The translations under genes were made by a program, and so were the position numbers. 47,731 bases of DNA from Caballeronia megalochromosomata (GTDB lineage: Bacteria; Pseudomonadota; Gammaproteobacteria; Burkholderiales; Burkholderiaceae). Numbering within the stretch: position 1 is the stretch's first letter; each line of letters begins with the position of its first letter. Where the stretch lies: positions 1 through 47,731 of the forward strand of contig LRBF01000263.1 of NCBI GenBank assembly GCA_001580565.1. Reading direction: 5' to 3'. Below the pieces are notes generated by a model. The model did no database searches, was not told the DNA's origin, and saw only the letters and a list, made by a program, of their open reading frames with translations. Below, in pieces: positions 8,315 to 16,083 of this stretch.

Positions 8315-9772
8315 CTATTTCGAAAGTCTTTCGAGCGCGATGTTTCGGGTTTTTGGTCCAAGCAATCCGATAGATAGGATGACGATCCCGATCGCGCAAG
8401 AAATGAACATGAATACACCGCTAACACCAAAGTGTTTGAGGATGTCGGCAATGAGAAAGGCTGAAAAGATTGCTGAAAGCCGACTCCAGGAGTAGACAAA
8501 TCCAACCGCGCGCGCGCGGATACTCGTTGGGAACAACTCGGTCTGGTACGCGTGATACGTGTAGGAAATAATATTGCCGGATAGTGTGAGACATACTCCC
8601 ATAGCGACCAACATAGAGGTATCTCGAAACTGGCTGAATAAGATTCCGCAAGCGACGCTCACCAAGCTCATCGCCACGATGATGGTCTTTCTTTCGAAGC
8701 GGTCGGCGATGAGCAGTCCGATCAACGGTCCAATCGGCGCCGCAATTGCGATGATGCTCGAGTACATCAAGCTTTGCGTGACGGTAATGCCTTGCTTGAT
8801 CAGCAAAGTCGGCACCCAGCTCGCGAAACCATAGTATCCAACGGTCTGACACACATGGAAGATGATGAACATAACCGTTCGCTTCCCGAGAGGCTTCCTC
8901 CACATATCGCGGAACTTCGCCCGCACGGCAACCGCTTCCGGCTCGGCCGGAGTCGGAAGCGGAGCCCCATATTCCCGTTCCACTTTTGCCTCAAACTTCG
9001 TGAGAATCGCATCCGCCTCCGTAAGCCGGCCCTTCTGAGCGAGCCAGCGCGGACTTTCGGGAAGGCCCAAACGAATCAGCCACACAAAAAGTCCGCCTTG
9101 CGCGCCGAGAAGCACGACCCAGCGCCAGCCGTCAAGGCCGAGAAACGACGTGGGAACAAGAAGGTAGGACATGAATGCTGCCAGCGGTACCGCTGAAAAG
9201 CCCACAGCCTGGGACATTGCGAACGCGCGGCCACGGATCTCTTTCGGAACAAGCTCAGAGATGTAGGCTCCGATGGTGATCAACTCAACGCCCAGTCCCA
9301 AGCCCGCGACAAATCGCCATATATTTAGGCCAAGCGCCGTATCTTGAAAAGCCATTACGGTGTTTGCAGTCACGTACCCGAGCAAGGCGTACGTGAAGAT
9401 TGCTCGACGCCCGAACCTATCCGCGAGCGAGCCGCAGGCCAGGGTACCAATGAAAAGGCCACAAAAGAGCGCTGCAATGAAGCTTGCAATGCCCGTCGTT
9501 CCGAACATGCCGTGCGTGGACTGCGACAACACACCGCTTTTAACCAGGCCGGGTGCAATGTATCCGGTGTACATAAGATCATAGACCTCGAAAAACATCC
9601 CGAGGCTCAGCATTGCCACCATCTTCCAGACGGACTTGGTTGGCGGCAAGCGGTCTAGTCTGGCGCCTATGGTCCCAATAGACAGCTCGGCCTTCCGCTC
9701 TGCCCGCGTTGTTTCCGTCGCCCGCGGCGTTGTATCGTGCGCGGGATAAGGCATAGCTCTTGAACCTCTCAT
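8315..9772 (-). CDS. MFS transporter, metabolite:H+ symporter type
   Basis: The 485-residue protein is an MFS carrier with twelve membrane helices. It has GSLADRFGRRAIFTYALLGY between helices 2 and 3, ELVPKEIRGRAFAMSQAVGF after helix 4, GLPESPRWLAQKGR before the central loop, and ELFPTSIRARAVGFVYSWSR in the second half. These are hallmarks of the sugar-porter and aromatic-acid symporter branches that import organic acids. A long hydrophilic N-terminus (about 45 residues) precedes helix 1. The start ATG follows AGGAGAC. It is the last gene of the operon running from 12,627 and probably imports the acid that the CoA-transferase and lyase break down. Confidence 0.9.
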   Translation of the reverse strand: MRGSRAMPYPAHDTTPRATETTRAERKAELSIGTIGARLDRLPPTKSVWKMVAMLSLGMFFEVYDLMYTGYIAPGLVKSGVLSQSTHGMFGTTGIASFIAALFCGLFIGTLACGSLADRFGRRAIFTYALLGYVTANTVMAFQDTALGLNIWRFVAGLGLGVELITIGAYISELVPKEIRGRAFAMSQAVGFSAVPLAAFMSYLLVPTSFLGLDGWRWVVLLGAQGGLFVWLIRLGLPESPRWLAQKGRLTEADAILTKFEAKVEREYGAPLPTPAEPEAVAVRAKFRDMWRKPLGKRTVMFIIFHVCQTVGYYGFASWVPTLLIKQGITVTQSLMYSSIIAIAAPIGPLIGLLIADRFERKTIIVAMSLVSVACGILFSQFRDTSMLVAMGVCLTLSGNIISYTYHAYQTELFPTSIRARAVGFVYSWSRLSAIFSAFLIADILKHFGVSGVFMFISCAIGIVILSIGLLGPKTRNIALERLSK

Positions 9773-9855
9773 GCTTGTCTCCTAATCTTGGGGCGCGGGA
9801 CCCTGTTTCGTTCGCTTAGCACCTCAAACAGGGGTAAATGCACTTCCCTGGCGCG

Positions 9856-10380
9856 CTAGCCCACCCGGGCGAGGCTCTGTTTGTACTCGGCACCCTTTTC
9901 TACATAGGTGGCGGCGTTCTTCGACAGGTTTTTGATTTCTTCGGAAGTGAGTTCTCGCGCCACCTTTGCCGGCGTACCAATGATGAGAACGTTGTCCGGG
10001 AATTGCTTTCCCTCCGTCACGAGCGCACCTGCGCCCACCAAGCTATTTCGCCCGATCACAGCGCCGTTCAAGATTGCCGCCTGAATGCCGATAAGGCTGC
10101 CGCTTCCAACAGCGCATCCATGAAGCATTGCTTGGTGGCCAACGCTCACATTGTCTTCGACTACAAGCGGATAACCAGGGTCTGCATGGAGAACCGCACT
10201 CTCTTGAATGTTGCTGTTCGCGCCAATGTGTATTGGTTCGTTGTCTCCACGCAAAACGGCATTGGTCCAGATGGTCGCGTTTTCGCCAATGACGACGGAT
10301 CCGATGACGGTGGCGCCGTCGGCAATGAATGCGGACTCGGCGATACGCGGAAGGCGATCGCCCAAGCGCAAGATAGGCAT
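9856..10380 (-). CDS. Gamma-carbonic anhydrase family protein
   Basis: The 174-residue product is a left-handed beta-helix with hexapeptide repeats (IADGATVIGSVVIGENATIW, then AVLRGD). Zinc-ligand histidines sit in VLHAD and VGHQAMLHG, the three positions expected for gamma-carbonic-anhydrase-like proteins such as YrdA, PaaY and CaiE. The C-terminus (IIGTPAKVARELTSEEI) is also typical. Proteins of this type found beside CoA-transferases (CaiE, PaaY) are linked to thioesterase or CoA-metabolism roles, so here it may act in CoA-ester turnover and not in carbon dioxide hydration; that is inference. An AAGGATAAAT site precedes the ATG. It lies 79 bp after the CoA-transferase gene and 83 bp before the transporter gene. 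Confidence 0.9.
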   Translation of the reverse strand: MPILRLGDRLPRIAESAFIADGATVIGSVVIGENATIWTNAVLRGDNEPIHIGANSNIQESAVLHADPGYPLVVEDNVSVGHQAMLHGCAVGSGSLIGIQAAILNGAVIGRNSLVGAGALVTEGKQFPDNVLIIGTPAKVARELTSEEIKNLSKNAATYVEKGAEYKQSLARVG

Positions 10381-10459
10381 ATTTATCCTTAGTATTTCTC
10401 TCTAATCGGCTCGCCAAATAGCCTCCGATTTGGCGAACCCAATCAGAAGCTGCGGTAGC

Positions 10460-11656
10460 TTACTTGCAGAGCGCTGTGGCTTCCTGCGTTGAATACCCGA
10501 GAGACTCGAGCACCTCTTTCGTGTGCTGGCCGTTAGACGCGATGGGTAGGCGAGGACCAAGCCGTGCTCCGTCCATTGCAAGAGGCAGCAGCGGCATTTG
10601 CGTTCGGGAGCCGTCCTCAAGTTCCAGATTTGCTAAGCCACCGCTGGCTTGAAGATGCGCGTCCTCAAAGAGCTCTTCGGGCTTGGTAATATTCGCGAAC
10701 GGAACGTTGTTCGCTTCAAACGCCTGAGCCAATTCAGCAGGATTCAATGTCGACAGCGTCTGCGCCAGCGACGGAATAATCCACTCGCGGGCTCGAACGC
10801 GGTCGTTGTTTGATTTGAGATTCGGATCATTGAGCAAATCGTCCCTTGCGAGAATTTTGCAGAGCGCGTTCCATTGGCCGTCACCGGTAGCGGCGATGAA
10901 CATTTGGTGCGCATCGGCGAGCGTGAATACATCATAGACCGCCCATGCATTAATTCTATCGGGCATAGGTGCAGCAGGGCTACCGGTGACCACGTACTGC
11001 TGCATATGCTGCGCGGACAAAAGCACGCAATTCTCGAAAAGGGCCGACTGTATCTCCTTTCCACGCCCCGTGGAGTTCCGCTCGAAGAGCGCCGCAAGCA
11101 CGCCGATAGCGCCGAACATGCCGCCCATAATGTCGTTGACCGAACTGCCAGCTCGAAGAGGTCGCCCAACCGGACCCGTCATATAAGCAAGACCCGCCAT
11201 CATTTGAACCACTTCATCGAGTGCGAGACGCTTGTCATAGGGGCCGCTAAGAAAGCCTTTGTGCGAAACGTAGATGAGCTTCGGATTTCGTTCCCGCAAC
11301 GTTGCGTAATCTAGTCCTAGCTCGGCCATGCGACCGGGCTTAAAGTTCTCCACGAATACATCGGCCGTGTCTACAAGTCTAAGCAACGCCTCCTTACTGC
11401 CGACGTCAGACAAGTCAAGCGCCACGCTCTTCTTGTTGCGATTAAAGGTACGGAAGAAACCTGCTCCAGCACCGAGTAACCGGCGGGTGTTGTCACCCTT
11501 AAGCGGCTCAACTTTGATCACCTCGGCTCCAAGGTCTCCCAAAATCATGCCGCAAGTCGGTCCCATAACCATATGAGACATTTCGACTACACGGATGCCT
11601 TCAAGGGGAAGGCGAGAACCATCCAAGCGGTCTCCGAATTCTGCGTTGCTAATCAC
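10460..11656 (-). CDS. CaiB/BaiF family CoA-transferase (class III)
   Basis: The 398-residue enzyme belongs to the class III CoA-transferases, which move CoA from an acyl-CoA donor (often succinyl-CoA) to a carboxylic acid. Residues 15-60 show the family start LPLEGIRVVEMSHMVMGPTC and GMILGDLGAEVIKVEPLKGD. The catalytic aspartate is in SSVNDIMGG near residue 165, followed by FGAIGVLAALFERNSTGRGK. The start is a GTG that overlaps the stop of the upstream lyase gene by four bases (GTGA), with GAGGAG before it, so the two are translationally coupled. Coupling to an HMG-CoA-lyase-like enzyme implies that the CoA ester made here is the lyase substrate, for example a 3-hydroxy-3-methyl dicarboxylate such as citramalate or 3-hydroxy-3-methylglutarate. 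Confidence 0.92.
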   Translation of the reverse strand: MISNAEFGDRLDGSRLPLEGIRVVEMSHMVMGPTCGMILGDLGAEVIKVEPLKGDNTRRLLGAGAGFFRTFNRNKKSVALDLSDVGSKEALLRLVDTADVFVENFKPGRMAELGLDYATLRERNPKLIYVSHKGFLSGPYDKRLALDEVVQMMAGLAYMTGPVGRPLRAGSSVNDIMGGMFGAIGVLAALFERNSTGRGKEIQSALFENCVLLSAQHMQQYVVTGSPAAPMPDRINAWAVYDVFTLADAHQMFIAATGDGQWNALCKILARDDLLNDPNLKSNNDRVRAREWIIPSLAQTLSTLNPAELAQAFEANNVPFANITKPEELFEDAHLQASGGLANLELEDGSRTQMPLLPLAMDGARLGPRLPIASNGQHTKEVLESLGYSTQEATALCK

Positions 11657-12627
11657 TGCACTCCTCGTGCGCTCAGTTGCATGGGTAGCGATCCGTCCAG
11701 GATTCCTTGTCTCGCGATGTAGCCGTAAAGGGACGCCTCCGGTAAAGCATCGGTCAGGGTGTCACGAATCTTGAGCAGATTCGGAAGGTCGATTCCCGTC
11801 TCATAGCCCATTGCTTGCAACATGTACACAAGATCCTCTGTCGCCACATTGCCAGTTGCACCCGGAGCATTCGGGCATCCTCCGATGCCGGCGAGGGAGG
11901 CGTCAAACTCCCGAATGCCGTGATCGAGCGCGACGACAGTGTTCGCAAGCGCCATCCCACGCGTGTCGTGAAAATGGAGGCTATTCACCTTCCCTTGGGC
12001 AAGCGGGAGCAATCGATCGAGCAGCCGCCCGACATGCGACGGGGTGGCGTGCCCCGTCGTGTCACCGAGCGCTACTACATCGGCACCCGCCTCAATTGTC
12101 GCGAGAACAACTCGAAGGACATCGGTCTCAGGCACATATCCTTGGAAAGTGCACCCAAATACGGTGGAAAGACCGCCGACAAGCGTCACGCTGGACCATG
12201 CGGGTTCGCTGTCGCGCAGTTGCCGGATGCGTGCAAATTCTTCAATCATCGCGTCCGGCGTCTTTCGAACATTCGCCAGGCTATGCTTTTCGCTTACGGA
12301 TATCGGCGCCACGATCCGGTGTACACCCGCCTTCAGTGCGTTTTCGGCACCCCTTAGATTAGGTACGAGTGCCGTGACGACGAGACTCGGAAGTGTCAAA
12401 GCGTGGGCTACGACTTCCGTTGCGTCGGCCATCTGGGGGAGCAACTTCGGCGGGACAAAGGATGCGAGTTCCATGTGCCTGACACCGGCCTGGTGGGCCG
12501 CCGAAATCCAAGCTTTTTTTGCTTCGGTCGGCATCACTTGAGACACGCTTTGCAGCCCATCACGGAGACCGACCTCTTGAACAACCACGTTAGTTTTCAA
12601 CTGCGTCACGATACGTCCCTCAGTCAT
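11653..12627 (-). CDS. Hydroxymethylglutaryl-CoA lyase family protein
   Basis: The 324-residue protein is a TIM-barrel lyase of the HMGL-like/DRE-TIM family, which cleaves 3-hydroxyacyl-CoA to acetyl-CoA and a keto acid. It keeps EVGLRDGLQ near residue 17 (catalytic Arg and metal-binding Asp), the metal-binding pair in LHFHDTRGMALAN, and the cysteine loop GIGGCPNAPGATGNVATEDL. In true HMG-CoA lyases the loop usually reads GGCPYA; here Asn replaces Tyr, which may mark a different substrate such as citramalyl-CoA. An alternative GTG start at 12,609 has a better ribosome site (GAGGG) than the ATG at 12,627. It is the first gene of a four-gene operon, 153 bp downstream of a LysR gene on the same strand. 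Confidence 0.9.
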   Translation of the reverse strand: MTEGRIVTQLKTNVVVQEVGLRDGLQSVSQVMPTEAKKAWISAAHQAGVRHMELASFVPPKLLPQMADATEVVAHALTLPSLVVTALVPNLRGAENALKAGVHRIVAPISVSEKHSLANVRKTPDAMIEEFARIRQLRDSEPAWSSVTLVGGLSTVFGCTFQGYVPETDVLRVVLATIEAGADVVALGDTTGHATPSHVGRLLDRLLPLAQGKVNSLHFHDTRGMALANTVVALDHGIREFDASLAGIGGCPNAPGATGNVATEDLVYMLQAMGYETGIDLPNLLKIRDTLTDALPEASLYGYIARQGILDGSLPMQLSARGVQ

Positions 12628-12780
12628 GCGTCAGAGCGAAGAGTGCCGAGGAGCGTGAGGTGATTCAATCCGATAGCGGCGACGGCGCCCATCGCCGAAT
12701 GCGATGGGCTGAAACGCTTGTCCAGCAAGGGTTTGCGACGATAAGGGATTACTCTATGAGGGTTTTCACTGTCGTTGCGA

Positions 12781-13671
12781 CTAATCTTTGGATCGAAGAA
12801 GATGATCGAGGAACCGTCGCGCAGCAATTGTCATCTGGTCTTGATGCCGGACGCAGATTACGAATTGCCTGGTTGCCCACTCATCCGAAAGCGGGATTGC
12901 GCGAAGGTCGTATGGGCCGTATTTCGCAACGGCTTCCACAGGCAGAACAGCGAGACCCAGATTGAGTTGGACTAGGCGACAAGCCGCGTCGAATGTCGAC
13001 ACATTCGCACGATACCGCACCTGTCGATTACGCTCAGCAGCTACCCGCCTCATGAGCGCGTTCAGCGCAGCATTGACTGAAAGCCCAATCTGTTCATACG
13101 AGAGCGTCTCGGCGAAAGAGATAACGTCAGCTTCTGCTAGCTCATGGGCGCTATGCACAACCACCGCGAAGTGGTCCGACCGGTAGGGTAGCGTTTGGAC
13201 TTCGCTAGCGCCCACAAAGTCGCGGCAGATACCAATGTCGGCAATACCATCGGCGATGCCACGCACTACCTCCGCGCTGACGCGTTCCTCTAAGACCACG
13301 TTCATTTTCGTATTAGATTGCAGGAAGGCGGCGATTTCATCAGGCAAGAATTCGACTATAGAAGAGACGTTTGCCAAGACTCGGACAAGGCCCCTTACAC
13401 CACTCGAAAATTCACTGAGATCAGACTGCAGCACTTCGACAGACTGCATTAGGTGCCGAGCGTGACGCAATAAGATCTCTCCCGCTGGTGTAGCCGTGAC
13501 ACCACGTGCACGCCGAGAAAGCAGTGAAGTCCCTAACGCGCTCTCCATGTCGCTGATCCGGCGGCTGACGGCAGCCGCGGCAATTCCTTCTCGTTCGCTT
13601 GCTCTCGCGATGCTCCCTTCTTCGCAGATCGCGATGAAGAGCCGAAGTGAGGTAGGGTCAGGCTGCCACAT
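12781..13671 (-). CDS. LysR family transcriptional regulator
   Basis: The 296-residue protein begins with a LysR winged helix (LRLFIAICEEGSIARASERE, then AVSRRISDMESALG) and continues with an effector domain from about residue 90 (GLVRVLANVSSIVEFLPDEI). The start ATG follows AAGGGAG at a good distance. It lies upstream of the lyase, CoA-transferase, carbonic-anhydrase-like and MFS operon in the same direction, not in the usual divergent arrangement. Regulation of that operon is likely from proximity but not proven. The upstream DNA is AT-rich (TTATATATAAAAC), consistent with its own promoter. Confidence 0.92.
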   Translation of the reverse strand: MWQPDPTSLRLFIAICEEGSIARASEREGIAAAAVSRRISDMESALGTSLLSRRARGVTATPAGEILLRHARHLMQSVEVLQSDLSEFSSGVRGLVRVLANVSSIVEFLPDEIAAFLQSNTKMNVVLEERVSAEVVRGIADGIADIGICRDFVGASEVQTLPYRSDHFAVVVHSAHELAEADVISFAETLSYEQIGLSVNAALNALMRRVAAERNRQVRYRANVSTFDAACRLVQLNLGLAVLPVEAVAKYGPYDLRAIPLSDEWATRQFVICVRHQDQMTIAARRFLDHLLRSKD

Positions 13672-14992
13672 CCGCGTCTCCCTTATGTTTTCTATGTTTT
13701 ATATATAAACGTTATCGTTCGAGGAATCCACATCAACGCGTGCGGATCCCGTTAGACGCGAGATTATCAACGCGCGGCCCCGAAACGCGAAACTATATCG
13801 ATGGAAGACCATTGACGTCTGAGGAGAACAGCCCGTTAGGATGAACTCAAAGCCAAACGCGGCATGTAACGGCCAACATGACGATTCACGATACGCCCAC
13901 CGACGGAAACTTCGGTCAGACCGATTGTTTCGCCTACGGTGCCGACGGCCGCAGGCGTTGCAGGCCAGATTTGGATGGATAGTTGCTCTCAGGATTATCC
14001 CTAGCCCTCGTCCGGTGGCCAAGTCTGCAGCCTTGTTGCGCAACCCCGAGCGACTCATCGCGAACGGCGATGGATGCCGTCGCGTGCTGAGGATTGTATT
14101 TATTCTCCAAGGCGATTAAAACCTGAAAAAGCTCATAAAATAAAAAACTTTCCTTAATAAGACCACTATTTACATTAAATTCGGAGACAAATAATATTTT
14201 TTAAATTGAGCGAAATCGAAAAGTCGCCAGGTCGCTTAGAAGCGAGTTTCGACTCTGCACCAAGGGCGCTTTGGGCAATATCCTTGGTTGCCTGAAGTCG
14301 AAGCAGCCTGCCGGCGCGCTGTTGGCCCACCTGGCAAACTACGGAAAACTCATTTAATAGCCAAGCGTATTTGTGTTTGCAGGGCGTCGGAGTTCGCTAA
14401 TTTTTCAAGCCCCAGACGCCGGAACACGATCTTCTTGGTAGCGGACCTCCTCTGTGGCGACACGGCTCAACTTATTCGGGCGACACCGTCCGGTCCGCGT
14501 CCAGCCCGCCGCCAACATCGAAGGCGTCCGGCTCAATGACCGAGCACTCGAGCTCGGGTAGGCGAGGCGGCGATAGACGTTCGTCCTTATTAGCTCGCCG
14601 CGAAAACACCGGTAGAGCAAGTGACCGGAAAAGGAGTATTGGGGCTCAGATTCGTGCCGGTGCGCGACAGTTCGGCTACGCGCAGGCAGTCGCGACGGTC
14701 GTGATCGACTCGATGTGCCGTCGTTCCGGCACTGGTCCAGACGGCACTTGGCTGCGACGGATGTGGACGGGTGACGTTGACTGCGTCCCCGGGGGCACCC
14801 GGCATCCGTCGGAGCGCGTGAGCCGGTGGAAGCCGCCGCAAGCCAACACGATGAGAGCGAAGAGCAGCGCGCGCTGGCCGTCGAAGCTCTGCGATGCCGC
14901 GCTCTAGCAAAGCAGCGCCGCAATTCGCATCTCCCTGTTTTCGGGCGCACGCGGAAAGCCACGCCGCCGTGCCGCGCGGTAATTTACAGCGA
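13672..14992. other. 1.3-kb gene-free stretch including an AT-rich patch
   Basis: No supported gene on either strand. From about 14,115 to 14,215 the DNA becomes strongly AT-rich, unlike its surroundings, with runs such as AAAATAAAAAAC and AATATTTTTTAAATT. The part from 14,400 to 14,990 has GC-rich frames without known motifs, and these look accidental. The first 40 bases hold the promoter of the minus-strand LysR gene. Confidence 0.45.
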
Positions 14993-15424
14993 TCAAGAAG
15001 CCCGAAGCGCGGCGGTCTCTGCGCGCCACGCGTTGTAATCGGCGCGACACCAATCGAGCTCGAGCCCGAGCCGCTTCGTGCCTTCGCGAATCTTCGGCTT
15101 GTGCAGCACGAGCGTGAGCGCATCGAGCGCCGGCCATTCCTCGAACGAAAGCGCGGCGATCTCGACCGCGAGCGTTTCGAGCAAACGCGTATGCCCCTTC
15201 GTCTCAAGAAACGCACTCACGCGATTGCACCACGCTTCGTAATCGATCAGACCATCGTCCGATTCATGCGGCATGCCGCGATACCTCAGGCTCGCATCGA
15301 TGCACACGGGCTGCGGCCCTTCATGCTCATGCTCGTACAGGCCGACGCGCGTTCGCACGATCAACTCATCGACAATCACGCGCCAGCCCTGCCCACCTGC
15401 TTCAAGCGGTTCGAACGGCTTCAT
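14993..15424 (-). CDS. folB: Dihydroneopterin aldolase family protein (FolB)
   Basis: The 143-residue product matches the small tunnelling-fold family of dihydroneopterin aldolase/epimerase: VDELIVRTRVGLYEHEHEGPQPVCIDASL at the start, DYEAWCNRVSAFL in the middle, then TRLLETLAVEIAALSFEEWP and a closing LTLVLHKPKI. The usual length is about 120 residues, with a short C-terminal extension here. FolB converts dihydroneopterin to 6-hydroxymethyl-dihydropterin in folate synthesis. Its ATG overlaps the soxG stop (ATGA), so it is the last gene of the sarcosine oxidase operon. Because sarcosine oxidase transfers its one-carbon unit to tetrahydrofolate, co-expression with a folate-synthesis enzyme makes sense. 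A diverged role is possible. Confidence 0.82.
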   Translation of the reverse strand: MKPFEPLEAGGQGWRVIVDELIVRTRVGLYEHEHEGPQPVCIDASLRYRGMPHESDDGLIDYEAWCNRVSAFLETKGHTRLLETLAVEIAALSFEEWPALDALTLVLHKPKIREGTKRLGLELDWCRADYNAWRAETAALRAS

Positions 15425-16083
15425 GAGAGCAGCGGCTCGGCGGCGTCGAGCATCATCTTCACGAAGTAATCGGCGAAGCTGCGGCGCACGATCATCTCGA
15501 AGCGATCGCCGCCGAGCGGCACGAGCGTCAAAGATGCCTTGAAATAATGGCTCTGCGCGCACTGTCCTTCACCGAAGACCTTCGGATGCAGATCGAGCGG
15601 ACAGCCGCGCGAGAGCACTTCACGCGTCTTCGGACCATCGATGTCGAGCACCGTATAACCGCTGCCGATATCCACCGCCGCCGAGAACTGACCGACGAAC
15701 GCGTCGCGCAGCTTCGCTTCGAGCGGCGCGGGACGCGATGCGTCGTGGGCCGCATCCGAATGCACGAGCCATTCATCGGGGCCGAGCCACAGCATCGTGT
15801 AGCCGTTGCCGCGCGCGATGGTGTTCGCCTTCTCGGGCGGCGTGCAGCCGATCACGTTCTGCACCGCCTTGACGAACGCAGGATCACGCGTGTCGCCACG
15901 CACGTTCACGAGTTCGAGGAACGGACGCTCCGTCAGACGAAACTTTTTCGGCGAGCCGCTTTGATGCGATTTCATCAACGCATCGGCGCCGACGAGCGGA
16001 GACTCCTGCCACGTGCCACTCAGAGCCTGTCCGCTGATTGCGCGATCGACGACCGTCGAGGAACCTTTGATCTCATTCAACAT
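15421..16083 (-). CDS. soxG: Sarcosine oxidase gamma subunit
   Basis: The 220-residue protein fits the gamma subunit of heterotetrameric sarcosine oxidase: LTERPFLELVNVRGDTRDPAFV, then GYTMLWLGPDEWLVHSD, FSAAVDIGSGYTVLDIDGPK and VLSRGCPLDLHPKVFGEGQC. This subunit is related to part of the GcvT fold and packs against the alpha subunit. AGGAG lies before its ATG. It overlaps the end of soxA by 11 bp and the start of folB by four, which indicates a tightly coupled operon in the order soxB-soxD-soxA-soxG-folB. Confidence 0.95.
   Translation of the reverse strand: MLNEIKGSSTVVDRAISGQALSGTWQESPLVGADALMKSHQSGSPKKFRLTERPFLELVNVRGDTRDPAFVKAVQNVIGCTPPEKANTIARGNGYTMLWLGPDEWLVHSDAAHDASRPAPLEAKLRDAFVGQFSAAVDIGSGYTVLDIDGPKTREVLSRGCPLDLHPKVFGEGQCAQSHYFKASLTLVPLGGDRFEMIVRRSFADYFVKMMLDAAEPLLS

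Noticed and set aside
14405..14962. 185-codon minus-strand frame before folB
   Set aside because: Arg/Ser-rich composition with no motif or ribosome site; looks accidental.
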